The notes under the pieces are model-generated. The model saw only the letters and a program-made list of their open reading frames with translations. It searched no databases and was not told the origin of the DNA. A program made the translations under genes and the position numbers. This document shows positions 27,252-35,485 of a DNA stretch of 40,037 bases, piece after piece. Each line of letters opens with the position of its first letter. Positions within the stretch are counted from its first letter, which is position 1. Source of the DNA: Acidobacteriaceae bacterium (GTDB lineage Bacteria; Acidobacteriota; Terriglobia; Terriglobales; Acidobacteriaceae); contig JANXZM010000060.1 of NCBI GenBank assembly GCA_025355505.1, positions 1 through 40,037 on the forward strand, given 5' to 3'.

Positions 27252-27929
27252 ATGAATATCGGCCTTTTCGGCGGCAGCTTCGACCCCATCCATCGCGGAC
27301 ACCTGGCACTGGCCCAGGCGGCCGCCAGCCGCTACTCTCTGCGGCAGGTGCTCTTTGTGCCGGCGAATGTCCCTCCGCACAAACAGAAACAGCCGCTCAC
27401 TGCATTCATCCATCGTTATGCCATGGTGGCGCTCGCAACGCAGGATGAACAGGGATTCGTGGCGTCGCTGCTGGAGGCGCCGGAGGTTACGGCGCACGGT
27501 GGGGTGAACTATTCGATCGACACGGTTCGACGCCTGAAACAAACCTTCAAGAAATCCGACCGCCTTTTCTTTCTGATCGGGATTGACGCTTTCCGCGACA
27601 TCGCGAAATGGCACGAGGCGCGCGCGCTTCTGGCGGAATGCGATTTCATCGTGGCCAGCCGTCCCGGATATTCATTGCGCGACGTGGCCGAGTCGTTGCC
27701 GGAAGGTTTGCGGCCTCCGGCGGCGGTAACTCGTCCGTTTCATGAGCAGCCCGCAAAAGGCGATCTCGTCCTTCCCGGGGTCACGCTGCACCTTCTGGAG
27801 GGAATTCAGCAGAACGTTTCCGCCACAGCGATTCGGGCGGCGGCGGCGCAGGGCAAGCCACTCGGACAATGGCTGGACCCGCGGGTGGCGGATTACATCA
27901 AGAAACACCGACTGTATCGTGGGAAATGA
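27252..27929 (+). CDS. nadD: Nicotinate-nucleotide adenylyltransferase NadD
   Basis: NadD joins nicotinate mononucleotide and ATP to form deamido-NAD, an essential step of NAD synthesis. The protein has 225 residues. The nucleotidyltransferase signature GGSFDPIHRGHL is at residues 7-18, and the second motif VSATAIR (family ISSTxIR) lies near the C-terminus. PHKQ and the substrate loop IGIDAFRDIAKWHEARAL match the family. It stands upstream of rsfS, a neighbourhood kept in many bacteria. The ATG is the natural family start. Confidence 0.96.
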   Translation: MNIGLFGGSFDPIHRGHLALAQAAASRYSLRQVLFVPANVPPHKQKQPLTAFIHRYAMVALATQDEQGFVASLLEAPEVTAHGGVNYSIDTVRRLKQTFKKSDRLFFLIGIDAFRDIAKWHEARALLAECDFIVASRPGYSLRDVAESLPEGLRPPAAVTRPFHEQPAKGDLVLPGVTLHLLEGIQQNVSATAIRAAAAQGKPLGQWLDPRVADYIKKHRLYRGK

Positions 27930-27986
27930 TTCGCGAAGTAGAAGGCCTGGGCGCCTGGCTTGGCGTTGCCGATGCGCGCAGCTGGA

Positions 27987-28012
27987 CGGACGAGGGCGTC
28001 CGTCCCTACGTG
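27987..28012 (+). repeat. Dispersed palindromic repeat, copy 2
   Basis: Identical over 26 bases to the copy at 4342-4367. It lies in the 118-base gap between nadD and rsfS, directly upstream of a TACAAT hexamer (28030-28035) that ends 12 bases before the rsfS start. Confidence 0.7.
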
Positions 28013-28047
28013 GGTTGTGATGGGCGGGTTACAATCAATAATCCCGT

Positions 28048-28521
28048 ATGAAGAAAAAGAACGACCTCAAACTCCAGGTGAATGAAGCCATTCTTGCCTG
28101 CCAAGACAAACAAGCTGACGATGTCGCGATTCTCGAACTGGAAAAAGATTCGGGAGCGTTCACCGACTATTTTGTGATGTGCAGCGGGACCAACCCGCGG
28201 CAGATCCAGGCGATCGCCGATGCAGTGGATGAGCGGTTGGAGGCACTGGGCCTCCGCGTAACTCACGCCGAGGGCTACAAACAGGCGGAGTGGGTGCTGC
28301 TCGACTACGTGGACTTCGTCGTCCATGTTTTCTCCGAGAAAGCGCGCCAGTTCTACGATCTGGAACGGCTGTGGAAGTCGGCCAAGCGGCTGGAGCCGGC
28401 GGAATTGATGGCGAAACCGAAGCTGCGCCGGGCCGCGATTGTCAAATCCACGACCACCAAATCCGCAACCGCCAAGACCGCTTCCCCGGCGCCCAAGAAG
28501 ACGCGCAAGAAGAAGGCCTGA
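28048..28521 (+). CDS. rsfS: Ribosomal silencing factor RsfS
   Basis: RsfS binds ribosomal protein uL14 and keeps the subunits apart when nutrients are scarce. The protein has 157 residues. The core (residues about 10-115) is typical: KQADDVAILELEKDSGAFTDYFVMCSGTNPRQIQAIADAV and EGYKQAEWVLLDYVDFVVHVFSEKARQFYDLERLW. The last 35 or so residues form a Lys/Thr/Ala/Pro-rich tail (KSTTTKSATAKTAS...KKTRKKKA) beyond the family core and probably disordered. The next gene starts one base after its stop. Confidence 0.95.
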   Translation: MKKKNDLKLQVNEAILACQDKQADDVAILELEKDSGAFTDYFVMCSGTNPRQIQAIADAVDERLEALGLRVTHAEGYKQAEWVLLDYVDFVVHVFSEKARQFYDLERLWKSAKRLEPAELMAKPKLRRAAIVKSTTTKSATAKTASPAPKKTRKKKA

Positions 28522-28522
28522 A

Positions 28523-29371
28523 GTGTCATCTTCGAATCCAGCCCCGTGGAGTTCCTCCTACCGCCTGGTGGCTGCGGAAAAGTGGAAGGCAAAATCGGCG
28601 GTGCTGGGCAACGCGGTCACAGAAGCGCTTGTGGAATACTCGCATCCGTTGCCTGGTATGCTGGTTCTCGATCTAGCCACCGGCACCGGCGAACCGGGGA
28701 TCAGTCTGGCGCAGCGCGTCGGTCGCCTGGGCTCGGCGGCAATGGGTTCGGTCACGGCGGTGGACCTAAGTTCGGAACTGCTCGAAATTGCCGCCGACCG
28801 AGCCCGGAAGAAGAAGCTCTTAAACTTCACGACCCAGCAGGCCGACGCGCACCATCTGCCGTTTGCCGACCACAGCTTTGATCTCGCCACCTGCCGCTTT
28901 GGGGTGATGTTTTTCAGTGATGCCCAGCGAGCGTTGGCGGAACTGCACCGCGTGTTAAAGCCCGAAGCTCGTGCCTGCTTTACCGTCTGGGGTCCGATGG
29001 AACAACCGTATTGGCAATCTACGATGAAGATTGTGCACGGGCATGTGGGCGGGGCAATGCTTCCACCGGGGGGAGCCGATCCTTTTCGATTCTCGGCCGC
29101 GGGCTCTCTTGCAGATGCGCTCAGCGCCTCGGGATTTCACGAGGTAGAGGAGTCGATTCAAAATCTTCCCTGGACTTGGCCGGGAGACGCGGAAGAAGTT
29201 TTCGAATACGCCTGCGCCGTGACAGCTCCATTCCGTCCGATGCTGGAACGGGTTCCGGCAGAACAGTGGCCGGTGATCCGCGCTCAGGCGAAGGCGGCGA
29301 TCGAGCGCTATCGCGTGGGAGATGAAATCCGGTTCGGTGCCGACGTGGTTCTGGCGTCGGGAAAAGCTTGA
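28523..29371 (+). CDS. Class I SAM-dependent methyltransferase (UbiE-like)
   Basis: A 282-residue enzyme of the Methyltransf_11 type. Motif I is VLDLATGTGEPGISLAQ, motif II VTAVDLSSELLEIAADRA, and motif post-I/IV LPFADHSFDLATCRFGVMFFSD. The substrate cannot be deduced. GTG 28523 follows the rsfS stop by one base and has GAAGG seven bases upstream, so translation is coupled to rsfS. A longer frame from 28439 overlaps rsfS and is rejected. The gene lies within the nadD-rsfS-rlmH cluster but its link to ribosome maturation is only contextual. Confidence 0.88.
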   Translation: MSSSNPAPWSSSYRLVAAEKWKAKSAVLGNAVTEALVEYSHPLPGMLVLDLATGTGEPGISLAQRVGRLGSAAMGSVTAVDLSSELLEIAADRARKKKLLNFTTQQADAHHLPFADHSFDLATCRFGVMFFSDAQRALAELHRVLKPEARACFTVWGPMEQPYWQSTMKIVHGHVGGAMLPPGGADPFRFSAAGSLADALSASGFHEVEESIQNLPWTWPGDAEEVFEYACAVTAPFRPMLERVPAEQWPVIRAQAKAAIERYRVGDEIRFGADVVLASGKA

Positions 29372-29390
29372 TCCGCGGAAGCGGAAACCT

Positions 29391-29846
29391 GTGAAGATCA
29401 AAGTGGCATGGATTGGGAAGACGAAAGAGCCGGCAATCCAGGCTCTGACCGACGAGTATTTGAAACGCATCGCGCGCTATGCCGAGGTTGCGGGCCTGGC
29501 ATTGAAAGATGAAGCCGCAATTTTATCGCTGGCAAGCGGCGAGCGGCAGCAGCAGCGGCAAAGTAAAGAGCGACACAAGCTGATTCTCCTCGATTCGCGC
29601 GGGAAGCAGCTTTCATCGGAAGATCTGGCCGAGTTTCTGGAGCGTGAGCAAGTGAACGCGATACCGCTCGTGTTCGCGATTGGCGGCAGCGACGGCTTCA
29701 GTGAAGAAGCCCGGCGCCTCGCCGGGTTCGCGCTGTCTCTCGGAAAGATGACGCTGCCGCACGAACTGGCGCGCGTGGTTCTGCTCGAACAGCTTTACCG
29801 TGCTTTCACCATTCTGAAGAATCATCCCTACCATTTGGGACATTAA
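29391..29846 (+). CDS. rlmH: 23S rRNA pseudouridine-1915 methyltransferase RlmH
   Basis: RlmH is a SPOUT-class enzyme that methylates N3 of pseudouridine 1915 in helix 69 of 23S rRNA. The protein has 151 residues, close to the usual 155-160. The knot-forming SAM site is visible as PLVFAIGGSDGFSEE, and the conserved C-terminus is LGKMTLPHELARVVLLEQLYRAFTILKNHPYH. I choose GTG 29391 (VKIKVAWIGK), which fits the family N-terminus MKIKL; the frame is open to 29322 inside the previous gene. It is the last gene of the cluster; the 158 bases after it hold no gene. Confidence 0.95.
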   Translation: MKIKVAWIGKTKEPAIQALTDEYLKRIARYAEVAGLALKDEAAILSLASGERQQQRQSKERHKLILLDSRGKQLSSEDLAEFLEREQVNAIPLVFAIGGSDGFSEEARRLAGFALSLGKMTLPHELARVVLLEQLYRAFTILKNHPYHLGH

Positions 29847-30004
29847 CTGGATGGTAACGAGGCAGCGGCCAGTCAGCCGCTTTCTCGCGAGCTCGATTCC
29901 CAGCCCCGATGTACGTTTGGCAGCTTCACACGGGCGCGAAACTGCTTTAGTGTATTTCCAGACAGGCGAAACCAGTCTGAATTTGTAGGCGAGGCCCTCC
30001 CCCA

Positions 30005-30172
30005 ATGAAAAACCCGTACGAAGTTTTACGAATCAAGGAGCAGGAGATGTTGCGAGTCCGCAAAGAGATGGACGCTCTGCGGATCGCGGCACGCCTGCTC
30101 GGCGCCGAGGACCCGGGCGCAGCGAATGGCGAAGGTCAGCCTAAGCTGCAACGAGTCGTCGAAATGCCCTAG
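30005..30172 (+). CDS. 55-residue helical small protein
   Basis: ATG 30005 opens MKNPYEVLRIKEQEMLRVRK... and ends ...LQRVVEMP with TAG at 30170-30172. Residues about 8-33 form a leucine-heptad coiled coil (LRIKEQEMLRVRKEMDALRIAARLL), followed by a short polar tail. I recall proteins of this shape from Acidobacteria, but function is unknown to me. It is followed 26 bases later by a clean intrinsic terminator, which supports an independent transcript. Leader 29847-30004 lacks an obvious promoter. Confidence 0.65.
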   Translation: MKNPYEVLRIKEQEMLRVRKEMDALRIAARLLGAEDPGAANGEGQPKLQRVVEMP

Positions 30173-30198
30173 ACGATCGACTCCCCCGTTTGACTCGA

Positions 30199-30234
30199 GG
30201 CGGACGGAAGCCAAAACCGTCCGCCTTTCTTTTG
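30199..30234 (+). terminator. Intrinsic terminator after the small protein
   Basis: GGCGGACGG (30199-30207) pairs with CCGTCCGCC (30217-30225), loop AAGCCAAAA, then TTTCTTTT. Nearly the same unit recurs at 31567-31598. Confidence 0.88.
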
Positions 30235-30308
30235 TCAGAAACCCGTTTTTGCTTAGCTGATATACTTCCGCGCGAATGACCACACGATTTCAACTGCGCA
30301 GAGGTTAT

Positions 30309-31529
30309 ATGGCACGTCTCCTGTTCACCCTAGCCCTGGCTTTTTCCGCCATCTATGTTCTGGCGCAATCTCAGGAGCAAAAAGCGGCAGTACCCGGACA
30401 CTACCTCTTTGCCTGGACCGGCGACGCCGCGGGCAAGGGCAACGACTTTCTCGCGGTGATCAACGCTGACCCTGCGTCGCCGTCGTATGGACATCTGGTG
30501 ACCACCGTCGTCACCGATCAGCAAACGATGTACGCACATCACACCGAATACACGATGCCCGCCAGCGCGATGCTGTTTGCCAACGATCATGATGCGGGCC
30601 GGACTTTTATCTTCGATGTCCGCGACCCGCTGCATCCGAAGGTGGCGACTTCGTTTACCGACATGGCGGGCTACATGCACCCGCACTCCTTCCTCCGCCT
30701 TCCCAACGGGCACGTGCTCGCCACCTTCCAGCATCAGCACGCGCATCACCGCGAGAGCGAGGGGCAAATGGGCACCAGCGGCGGACTGGTGGAGATTGAC
30801 GATCAGGGCAAGGTGATTCGCGCCAGCAGCAATGCGGATCCGGCCTTTTCAGATACCCTGCTTTCGCCTTACGGGCTGGTCGTACTTCCCGACCTGGATC
30901 GGGTCGTCTCCACAAACTCCTCCATGCACGACGACGATATCTTTCGTGGCGTCACCTATCAGTTATGGCGTCTCTCCGATCTCAAGCTGCTTAAGACGGC
31001 ATACTTCGATGTGGGGGAGAATCACTACGGCCAGATCAGTCCGGAAGAGCCTCGCCTTGGCCCGGATGGATCGATCTTTGTGCAAACCCTCGGCTGCGGG
31101 ATCGAGCACATCACCGGTGTCAAAACCGACGAGCCCAAGTCGCAACTGGTGTACACCTTTCCCGGCAACTGGTGCGGGGTTCCCACCATCGTGGGGCATT
31201 ATCTGATTCAGAGCGTGCCCGTGACGCACAGTTTGATCGTGCTCGATATCACGAACGGGGTGAAGCCTGTGGAGGTCTCGCGCCTGAAGATCAGCGATAC
31301 CTTCAAGCCACACTGGACCGGATGGGACGCCAAGACCCAGCGCTTGGTGGTGACAGGCAGGGAGCCTCGCCTTTTCCTGGTGAAGCTGGACCCGGCGACC
31401 GGCGACCTCTCCATGGACGACACTTTCCACGACGCGGACGGAAAGGTTGGCTTCAACTTCGAACAACGAGAGTGGCCACACGGCTGGAAGGGATCGGGCC
31501 TGCCACACGGAGTAGTTTTCTCGCGCTGA
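30309..31529 (+). CDS. Secreted SBP56 (selenium-binding protein)-like propeller
   Basis: About 406 residues. An N-terminal signal peptide (ARLLFTLALAFSAIYVLAQS) predicts export, with cleavage near VLA-Q. The mature part shows the layout of the SBP56/methanethiol-oxidase family: histidine-rich stretches HHTEYTMP and HPHSFLRLPNGHVLATFQHQHAHH, then a propeller with VSTNSSMHDDD, YQLWRLSDLKLLKT and VQTLGCGIEHI. The histidines could bind a metal such as copper. The match is to overall pattern, so the exact reaction is unsure. ATG 30309 has AGAGGT just upstream; ATG 30276 gives a longer N-terminus and lies too close after TATACT (30261-30266). Terminators bracket the gene on both sides, so it is monocistronic. 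Confidence 0.65.
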   Translation: MARLLFTLALAFSAIYVLAQSQEQKAAVPGHYLFAWTGDAAGKGNDFLAVINADPASPSYGHLVTTVVTDQQTMYAHHTEYTMPASAMLFANDHDAGRTFIFDVRDPLHPKVATSFTDMAGYMHPHSFLRLPNGHVLATFQHQHAHHRESEGQMGTSGGLVEIDDQGKVIRASSNADPAFSDTLLSPYGLVVLPDLDRVVSTNSSMHDDDIFRGVTYQLWRLSDLKLLKTAYFDVGENHYGQISPEEPRLGPDGSIFVQTLGCGIEHITGVKTDEPKSQLVYTFPGNWCGVPTIVGHYLIQSVPVTHSLIVLDITNGVKPVEVSRLKISDTFKPHWTGWDAKTQRLVVTGREPRLFLVKLDPATGDLSMDDTFHDADGKVGFNFEQREWPHGWKGSGLPHGVVFSR

Positions 31530-31566
31530 ACGCGAAACTAAAGATCAACTCCCCATTTGACTCGCA

Positions 31567-31598
31567 GGCGGACGGAAGCCAAAACCGTCCGCTTTTTT
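31567..31598 (+). terminator. Intrinsic terminator after the SBP56-like gene
   Basis: GCGGACGG (31568-31575) pairs with CCGTCCGC (31585-31592), followed by TTTTTT. The loop and about 25 bases upstream match the terminator at 30199-30234 closely. Confidence 0.88.
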
Positions 31599-31616
31599 GT
31601 TTGTCGCCACACTTGG

Positions 31617-31841
31617 TCATCTTTTCTTTTCATCGAAACCCGCCTCGTCGATATCACCTTCAAACATCGCTTCAATCGGCTGCTGGAAGAGCCGCGCAAT
31701 GCTGAAGGCCAGCGGCAGGCTCGGATCGTACTTCCCCGTTTCAATTGCGTTCACCGTCTGGCGCGAGACGCGCAGGCGCGCCGCCAAATCCGCCTGCGAC
31801 CACTCGCGTTCTGCTCGAAGCACTCGGAGTCGGTTTCGCAT
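31617..31841 (-). CDS. Small XRE-family regulator
   Basis: A 74-residue helix-turn-helix protein (LRVLRAEREWSQADLAARLRVSRQTVNAIETGKYDPSLPLAFSIARLFQQPIEAMF). It is of the short type (YgzD-like) that usually accompanies a gene for a small membrane protein. Here the membrane gene lies directly upstream on the same strand but is frameshifted (31963-32223). A GGGAG-like ribosome site precedes the ATG. The palindrome at 32253-32272 upstream of the pair is a candidate operator. Confidence 0.9.
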   Translation of the reverse strand: MRNRLRVLRAEREWSQADLAARLRVSRQTVNAIETGKYDPSLPLAFSIARLFQQPIEAMFEGDIDEAGFDEKKR

Positions 31842-31962
31842 CGCCCGCTACGCTCCCTGCGCTGCACGAGACGCCAAGGGCTCCAACGTTTTGGCGGAGA
31901 TTCGTGGTGTGGTCATCGGCACCTCCAGGCGCAAAACACATACGCGTAGCTTCACAGAAGTA

Positions 31963-32223
31963 TCATCGAACTTCCAATGTCATCCCCCGCTGCGTGGTGA
32001 ATTCCGGCCCGTTCCAGTCCAGCTTACGCAAACGTGAGGAACAGCGTGGCCATGAAGGCAATGAATACCGACTCATGCCAGATTCGCTTCTGCAACTCGT
32101 CCTCTTTCTGGATCGTATGCACCAAAGCCACCCAGAAGAAAAGTGAGGGATAAGCGGCAACAGAGTCAGCAGACGTGGCAGCGGATGGCCTAATACTATG
32201 GTTGGGAAACCACCCGACCGCAT
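31963..32223 (-). pseudogene. Frameshifted small membrane protein, partner of the XRE gene
   Basis: From ATG 32223 the frame reads MRSGGFPTIVL...LPRLLTLLPLIP, then protein-like sequence continues in another frame near 32145 as SLFFWVALVHTIQKEDELQKRIWHESVFIAFMATLFLTFA and hits a stop near 32026-32024. The pieces fit together as the beginning of a multi-helix membrane protein (two hydrophobic segments around an acidic DEL..RI loop). One indel near 32140-32150 and another near 32025 would be needed. The remainder down to the XRE gene (31842-31962) shows no intact continuation. Confidence 0.5.
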
Positions 32224-32230
32224 AACCCGA

Positions 32231-32272
32231 AATGTAATGCATACGTGTCAATATGTAAAGTCAGCTTTACAT
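32231..32272 (-). promoter_or_regulatory. Promoter and palindrome for the XRE/membrane-protein pair
   Basis: On the minus strand TTTACA (32254-32259) and TACATT (32231-32236) are 17 bases apart, acceptable -35 and -10 boxes. A perfect palindrome ATGTAAAG-N4-CTTTACAT (32253-32272) overlaps the -35 box and is a likely repressor site. The predicted transcript would start within a few bases of ATG 32223. Confidence 0.55.
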
Positions 32273-32335
32273 TTCAGGACAACTCCACCCTTTTCAAACA
32301 GATCGAGCTCTGCTCGCTATCCCGCGGAAGCACGG

Positions 32336-32365
32336 TTGGCACGGTGATTCCCGTCCGCGTACAAT
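32336..32365 (+). promoter_or_regulatory. Sigma-70 promoter of cobO
   Basis: TTGGCA (32336-32341) and TACAAT (32360-32365) are separated by 18 bases. The -10 ends 15 bases before ATG 32381, giving a leader of about 8-10 bases. No cobalamin riboswitch fits in the space to the upstream promoter. Confidence 0.6.
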
Positions 32366-32380
32366 CATAAATTCTCCGTT

Positions 32381-32917
32381 ATGTCGGATCTTCGCCGTGG
32401 TCTCATCATCGTGAATACCGGCCCTGGCAAGGGGAAGACCACGGCAGCCATGGGGACGGCGCTGCGGGCGGTGGGGCAGGGGATGCGCGTCCTGATGCTG
32501 CAATTTCTAAAGGGCTCGTGGCATTACGGGGAGCTTGATGCGGTCAAGGCTTTCGGTGACAAGTTCATCCTGAAGCAGATGGGGCGCGGCTTCGTGAAAG
32601 TCGGCGCCGAAAAACCGGACCCTGAAGATGTGCGGATGGTGGAGGAGGCCTGGGCCGAGGCCAAGAAGGCGATCCAGTCCGGCGAATGGGACCTGGTGGT
32701 GCTCGACGAAATCAATTACGCCATCAGCTACGGTATGCTGGACCCGGCGAAAGTGGTGGAGTCGCTGGCGCGGAAGCCGGAGATGGTGCACGTCATCTTG
32801 ACCGGAAGGAATGCGCATCCGACAATTGTCGAGCTTGCCGACACGGTGACCGAAATGCGCCAGGTAAAGCACGCTTATGAGAAAGGTGTAATGGCGCAGA
32901 GAGGAATCGAGTATTGA
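32381..32917 (+). CDS. cobO: Cob(I)yrinic acid a,c-diamide adenosyltransferase
   Basis: CobO/BtuR transfers adenosine from ATP to cobalt(I) of corrinoids, making the coenzyme form of vitamin B12. The protein has 178 residues. A P-loop NTGPGKGKTTAAMGTALRA lies at residues about 12-30, followed by LMLQFLKGSWHYGEL, the Walker B-like LVVLDEINYAISYGML and ILTGRNAHPTIVELADTVTEM. All are typical. No other cobalamin gene is near, so it may serve corrinoid salvage. The CDS is separated from accD by 92 bases of AT-rich imperfect inverted repeat (32918-33009). Confidence 0.94.
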   Translation: MSDLRRGLIIVNTGPGKGKTTAAMGTALRAVGQGMRVLMLQFLKGSWHYGELDAVKAFGDKFILKQMGRGFVKVGAEKPDPEDVRMVEEAWAEAKKAIQSGEWDLVVLDEINYAISYGMLDPAKVVESLARKPEMVHVILTGRNAHPTIVELADTVTEMRQVKHAYEKGVMAQRGIEY

Positions 32918-33009
32918 ATTGATAATTTGCAATTGGTAATTTAAACCCTTTCGGTTGGGTGTGCGGGGTTTAGGTTTTCAATTACAAATTTCCAGATTAC
33001 AAATTCCCC
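32918..33009. repeat. AT-rich imperfect inverted repeat between cobO and accD
   Basis: AATTTGCAATTGGTAATTTAA (about 32929) is roughly complementary to a TTACAAATTTCCAGATTACAAATT-like stretch (about 32982-33007). It contrasts with the GC-rich surroundings. No gene fits here. Confidence 0.4.
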
Positions 33010-33852
33010 ATGACTTGGTTCAAGCGACAATCCGGTGAGCTGGACACTTCGGGCGAGAAGAAAGTACGCACCGAGGGGCTGTGGGTGAAGTGTGACAGCT
33101 GCCGGCAGATTATCTGGAAGAAGGATCTCGAAGACAATCTCAACGTCTGCCCGAAGTGCGATAAACACTTCCGGATCGACGCCCGCGCCCGCCTGGCGCA
33201 GCTTCTCGACGACAATCAATACGAAGTTTTCGATGGCAATCTTGTCTCCACCGACCCGCTGAAGTTTGTCGACCTGAAAGCGTACTCCTCGCGCCTGAAG
33301 CAGGCGAAGGCCGACACGGGACTGAAAGACGCCATCATCAATGCCCGGGGCAAACTGAACGGCCGCGCGGTGATTGTGAGCTCGATGGAATATTCGTTTA
33401 TCGGCGGGAGCATGGGGGCAGTGGTTGGCGAAGCGATTACGCGGGCGATTGAGAAGGCCATGGAAACGCGGACGCCGATCATCATCGTCTCGGCGTCGGG
33501 TGGGGCACGCATGATGGAAGGCGTCATCAGCTTGATGCAACTGGCGAAAATCTCCGCCGCGCTGGCGCGTTTAGACGCGGCGCGGGTCCCGTACATTTCG
33601 GTTTTAACCGATCCCACCACCGGCGGCGTGACCGCATCGTTTGCCATGTTGGGCGATCTCAACATCGCCGAACCCGGCGCGCTGATTGGCTTTGCCGGGC
33701 CGCGAGTGATTGAGCAGACCATCCGGCAGAAGCTGCCGCCAGGTTTCCAGCGCTCCGAGTTTCTCCTGGAACACGGAATGCTTGATGCCGTGGTCGCGCG
33801 CAAGGAGTTGAAAGCGTACATCGCGCGGGCGCTGGAGTTCATGGTGGCCTAG
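33010..33852 (+). CDS. accD: Acetyl-CoA carboxylase carboxyltransferase subunit beta
   Basis: AccD forms, with AccA, the carboxyltransferase that makes malonyl-CoA, the first committed step of fatty-acid synthesis. The protein has 280 residues. An N-terminal zinc ribbon has C28, C31, C47 and C50 (VKCDSC and VCPKC). The crotonase-like core shows FIGGSMGAVVGEAITRAIE, SASGGARMMEGVISLMQLAKI, VLTDPTTGGVTASFAMLGD and EPGALIGFAGPRVIEQT. folC follows 217 bases later, a common order. accA is not in the window. Confidence 0.97.
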   Translation: MTWFKRQSGELDTSGEKKVRTEGLWVKCDSCRQIIWKKDLEDNLNVCPKCDKHFRIDARARLAQLLDDNQYEVFDGNLVSTDPLKFVDLKAYSSRLKQAKADTGLKDAIINARGKLNGRAVIVSSMEYSFIGGSMGAVVGEAITRAIEKAMETRTPIIIVSASGGARMMEGVISLMQLAKISAALARLDAARVPYISVLTDPTTGGVTASFAMLGDLNIAEPGALIGFAGPRVIEQTIRQKLPPGFQRSEFLLEHGMLDAVVARKELKAYIARALEFMVA

Positions 33853-34069
33853 AGTAGCTCTTGCCTCTTAGCTTTCAGTTTCGTTCCTCAGTTCTCGCTC
33901 GGCGAGGCCAATCTAAGGCGCTTACCGTCAAAAACATAAATGCCTGCCGGGTTGCGCTATTGCCCGCTCAGTGCATGGTTTGACTTTTGAGTGTGGTTTT
34001 CTGGATAGCCTGGAAGCAAAGATTGAAACTGTACCCTGAGAGCTGATAGCCGAGAGCTAAGAGCTGACC

Positions 34070-35425
34070 TTGTCCTACGAAACCGCAGTCGCGCAGATGT
34101 ACGCGTTGGGCCACGAGTTGGCGCAGACGCCGTCGCACAAGTTCGATCTGGCGCACATGCGCATCCTGCTGGCGGCACTGGGACATCCGGAAAATCGCTT
34201 CCCCACGGTGCTTGTCGCCGGCACCAACGGCAAGGGTTCGACGGCCGCGACTCTGGCATCCATCCTGCGGGCTTCCGGGCTGAAGACGGGGCTCTATACT
34301 TCGCCGCATCTGGTTCGCATCAACGAGCGGATTTGCCTCAACGGCAAGCCGCTCGCGGACGACGATTTCGCAATGCTCCACGATGTAGTCGGCCGCACCG
34401 CCGAGCGGCTGGTTGGAGAAGGCGATCTGCCGTGGCATCCCAGCTTCTTCGAGATGCTGACGGCGATGGGCTTTGAGTATTTCGGCCGGAGCCGGCCCGA
34501 CATGGTTGTGCTGGAGGTCGGCATGGGCGGGCGTCTGGATGCGACCAACGTGGTTGAGCCGAGACTCAGCATCATCACGGACATCGCGCTCGATCATCAG
34601 AAATATCTGGGCGAGACTGTCGCCGAGATTGCGCGCGAAAAAGCGGGGATCATCCGGCCGGGCGGGATCGTGGTTACGCTGCCGCAATTGCCGGAAGCGA
34701 ACGACGTGATCGGAAACGCTATTTTGGATGCGGGCGCGCGCGCGGTGAATGCTGTGCCCTATGTCCCGCCGGTATCGCCGGGAAGCGCGAGTTGCTTATG
34801 TGGAAGTTGGAATCGTTATCCACTTGAAGTGATGGGTGCGCGAATCATGGTCGAGTCGCCGCTGGTAGGCCGTCATCAGCTGCGCAACCTGGCGCTGGCG
34901 ATCGCTGCGGCAGAGGAACTGCACAACCAGGGAACGGTTCAGATCACGCCGGAGACGATTGCACAAGGCATCCGCGAGACGCATTGGCCGGGGCGTTTCC
35001 AGGTGGTGCCGGCCGCGGGAGGCAATCCCGAGTATGTGCTTGATGTGGCACACAATCCGGCGGGAGCCTGGGCGTTGCGCTCGACGCTTTCGGCGGCTTA
35101 CCCGGATTTGGGCAACGGCCGCGAGATCACGATGGTGTTTGGAGTAATGCGGGACAAGGCGGTGCAGGAAATTACTGAAATTCTGTTCCCGATCGCCGGG
35201 CGCGTGATCGTGACCCACGCCAACAACCCGCGCTCCGCGAGTCCGGATGAGATTCGGCGGGCAGCGGCGCGAGTGGCAGCCGGCATTGATATGGAAGAGG
35301 CCGAGGATGTGGCGTCAGCCCTGGACCGGGCGCGAAAGGTTGCAGGACCCCGCGGCTTGGTCGTAGTTACCGGGTCGATTTACATTGTAGGAGAGACGAT
35401 GCGAATGCTAGACGTCCGCATCTAA
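34070..35425 (+). CDS. folC: Folylpolyglutamate/dihydrofolate synthase
   Basis: FolC adds glutamate to dihydropteroate and/or folates, an ATP-dependent Mur-ligase-type reaction. The protein has 451 residues. The P-loop VLVAGTNGKGSTAATLASIL is near residue 46, followed by GLYTSPHLVRINERICLNG, VLEVGMGGRLDATNVV, the catalytic ITDIALDHQKYLG, and the C-terminal domain with VLDVAHNPAGA and VVTGSIYIVGE. TTG 34070 (MSYETAVAQMYALG) fits the family N-terminus; ATG 34097 is the alternative. The 217 bases upstream include AGCTGA/AGCTAAG low-complexity DNA. Confidence 0.95.
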   Translation: MSYETAVAQMYALGHELAQTPSHKFDLAHMRILLAALGHPENRFPTVLVAGTNGKGSTAATLASILRASGLKTGLYTSPHLVRINERICLNGKPLADDDFAMLHDVVGRTAERLVGEGDLPWHPSFFEMLTAMGFEYFGRSRPDMVVLEVGMGGRLDATNVVEPRLSIITDIALDHQKYLGETVAEIAREKAGIIRPGGIVVTLPQLPEANDVIGNAILDAGARAVNAVPYVPPVSPGSASCLCGSWNRYPLEVMGARIMVESPLVGRHQLRNLALAIAAAEELHNQGTVQITPETIAQGIRETHWPGRFQVVPAAGGNPEYVLDVAHNPAGAWALRSTLSAAYPDLGNGREITMVFGVMRDKAVQEITEILFPIAGRVIVTHANNPRSASPDEIRRAAARVAAGIDMEEAEDVASALDRARKVAGPRGLVVVTGSIYIVGETMRMLDVRI

Positions 35426-35485
35426 GTACGGGTGCAGAAACGGGGCTAGTCCGGTCTCGCTTGGCTCAGGGAAGACGCGGCCCGC

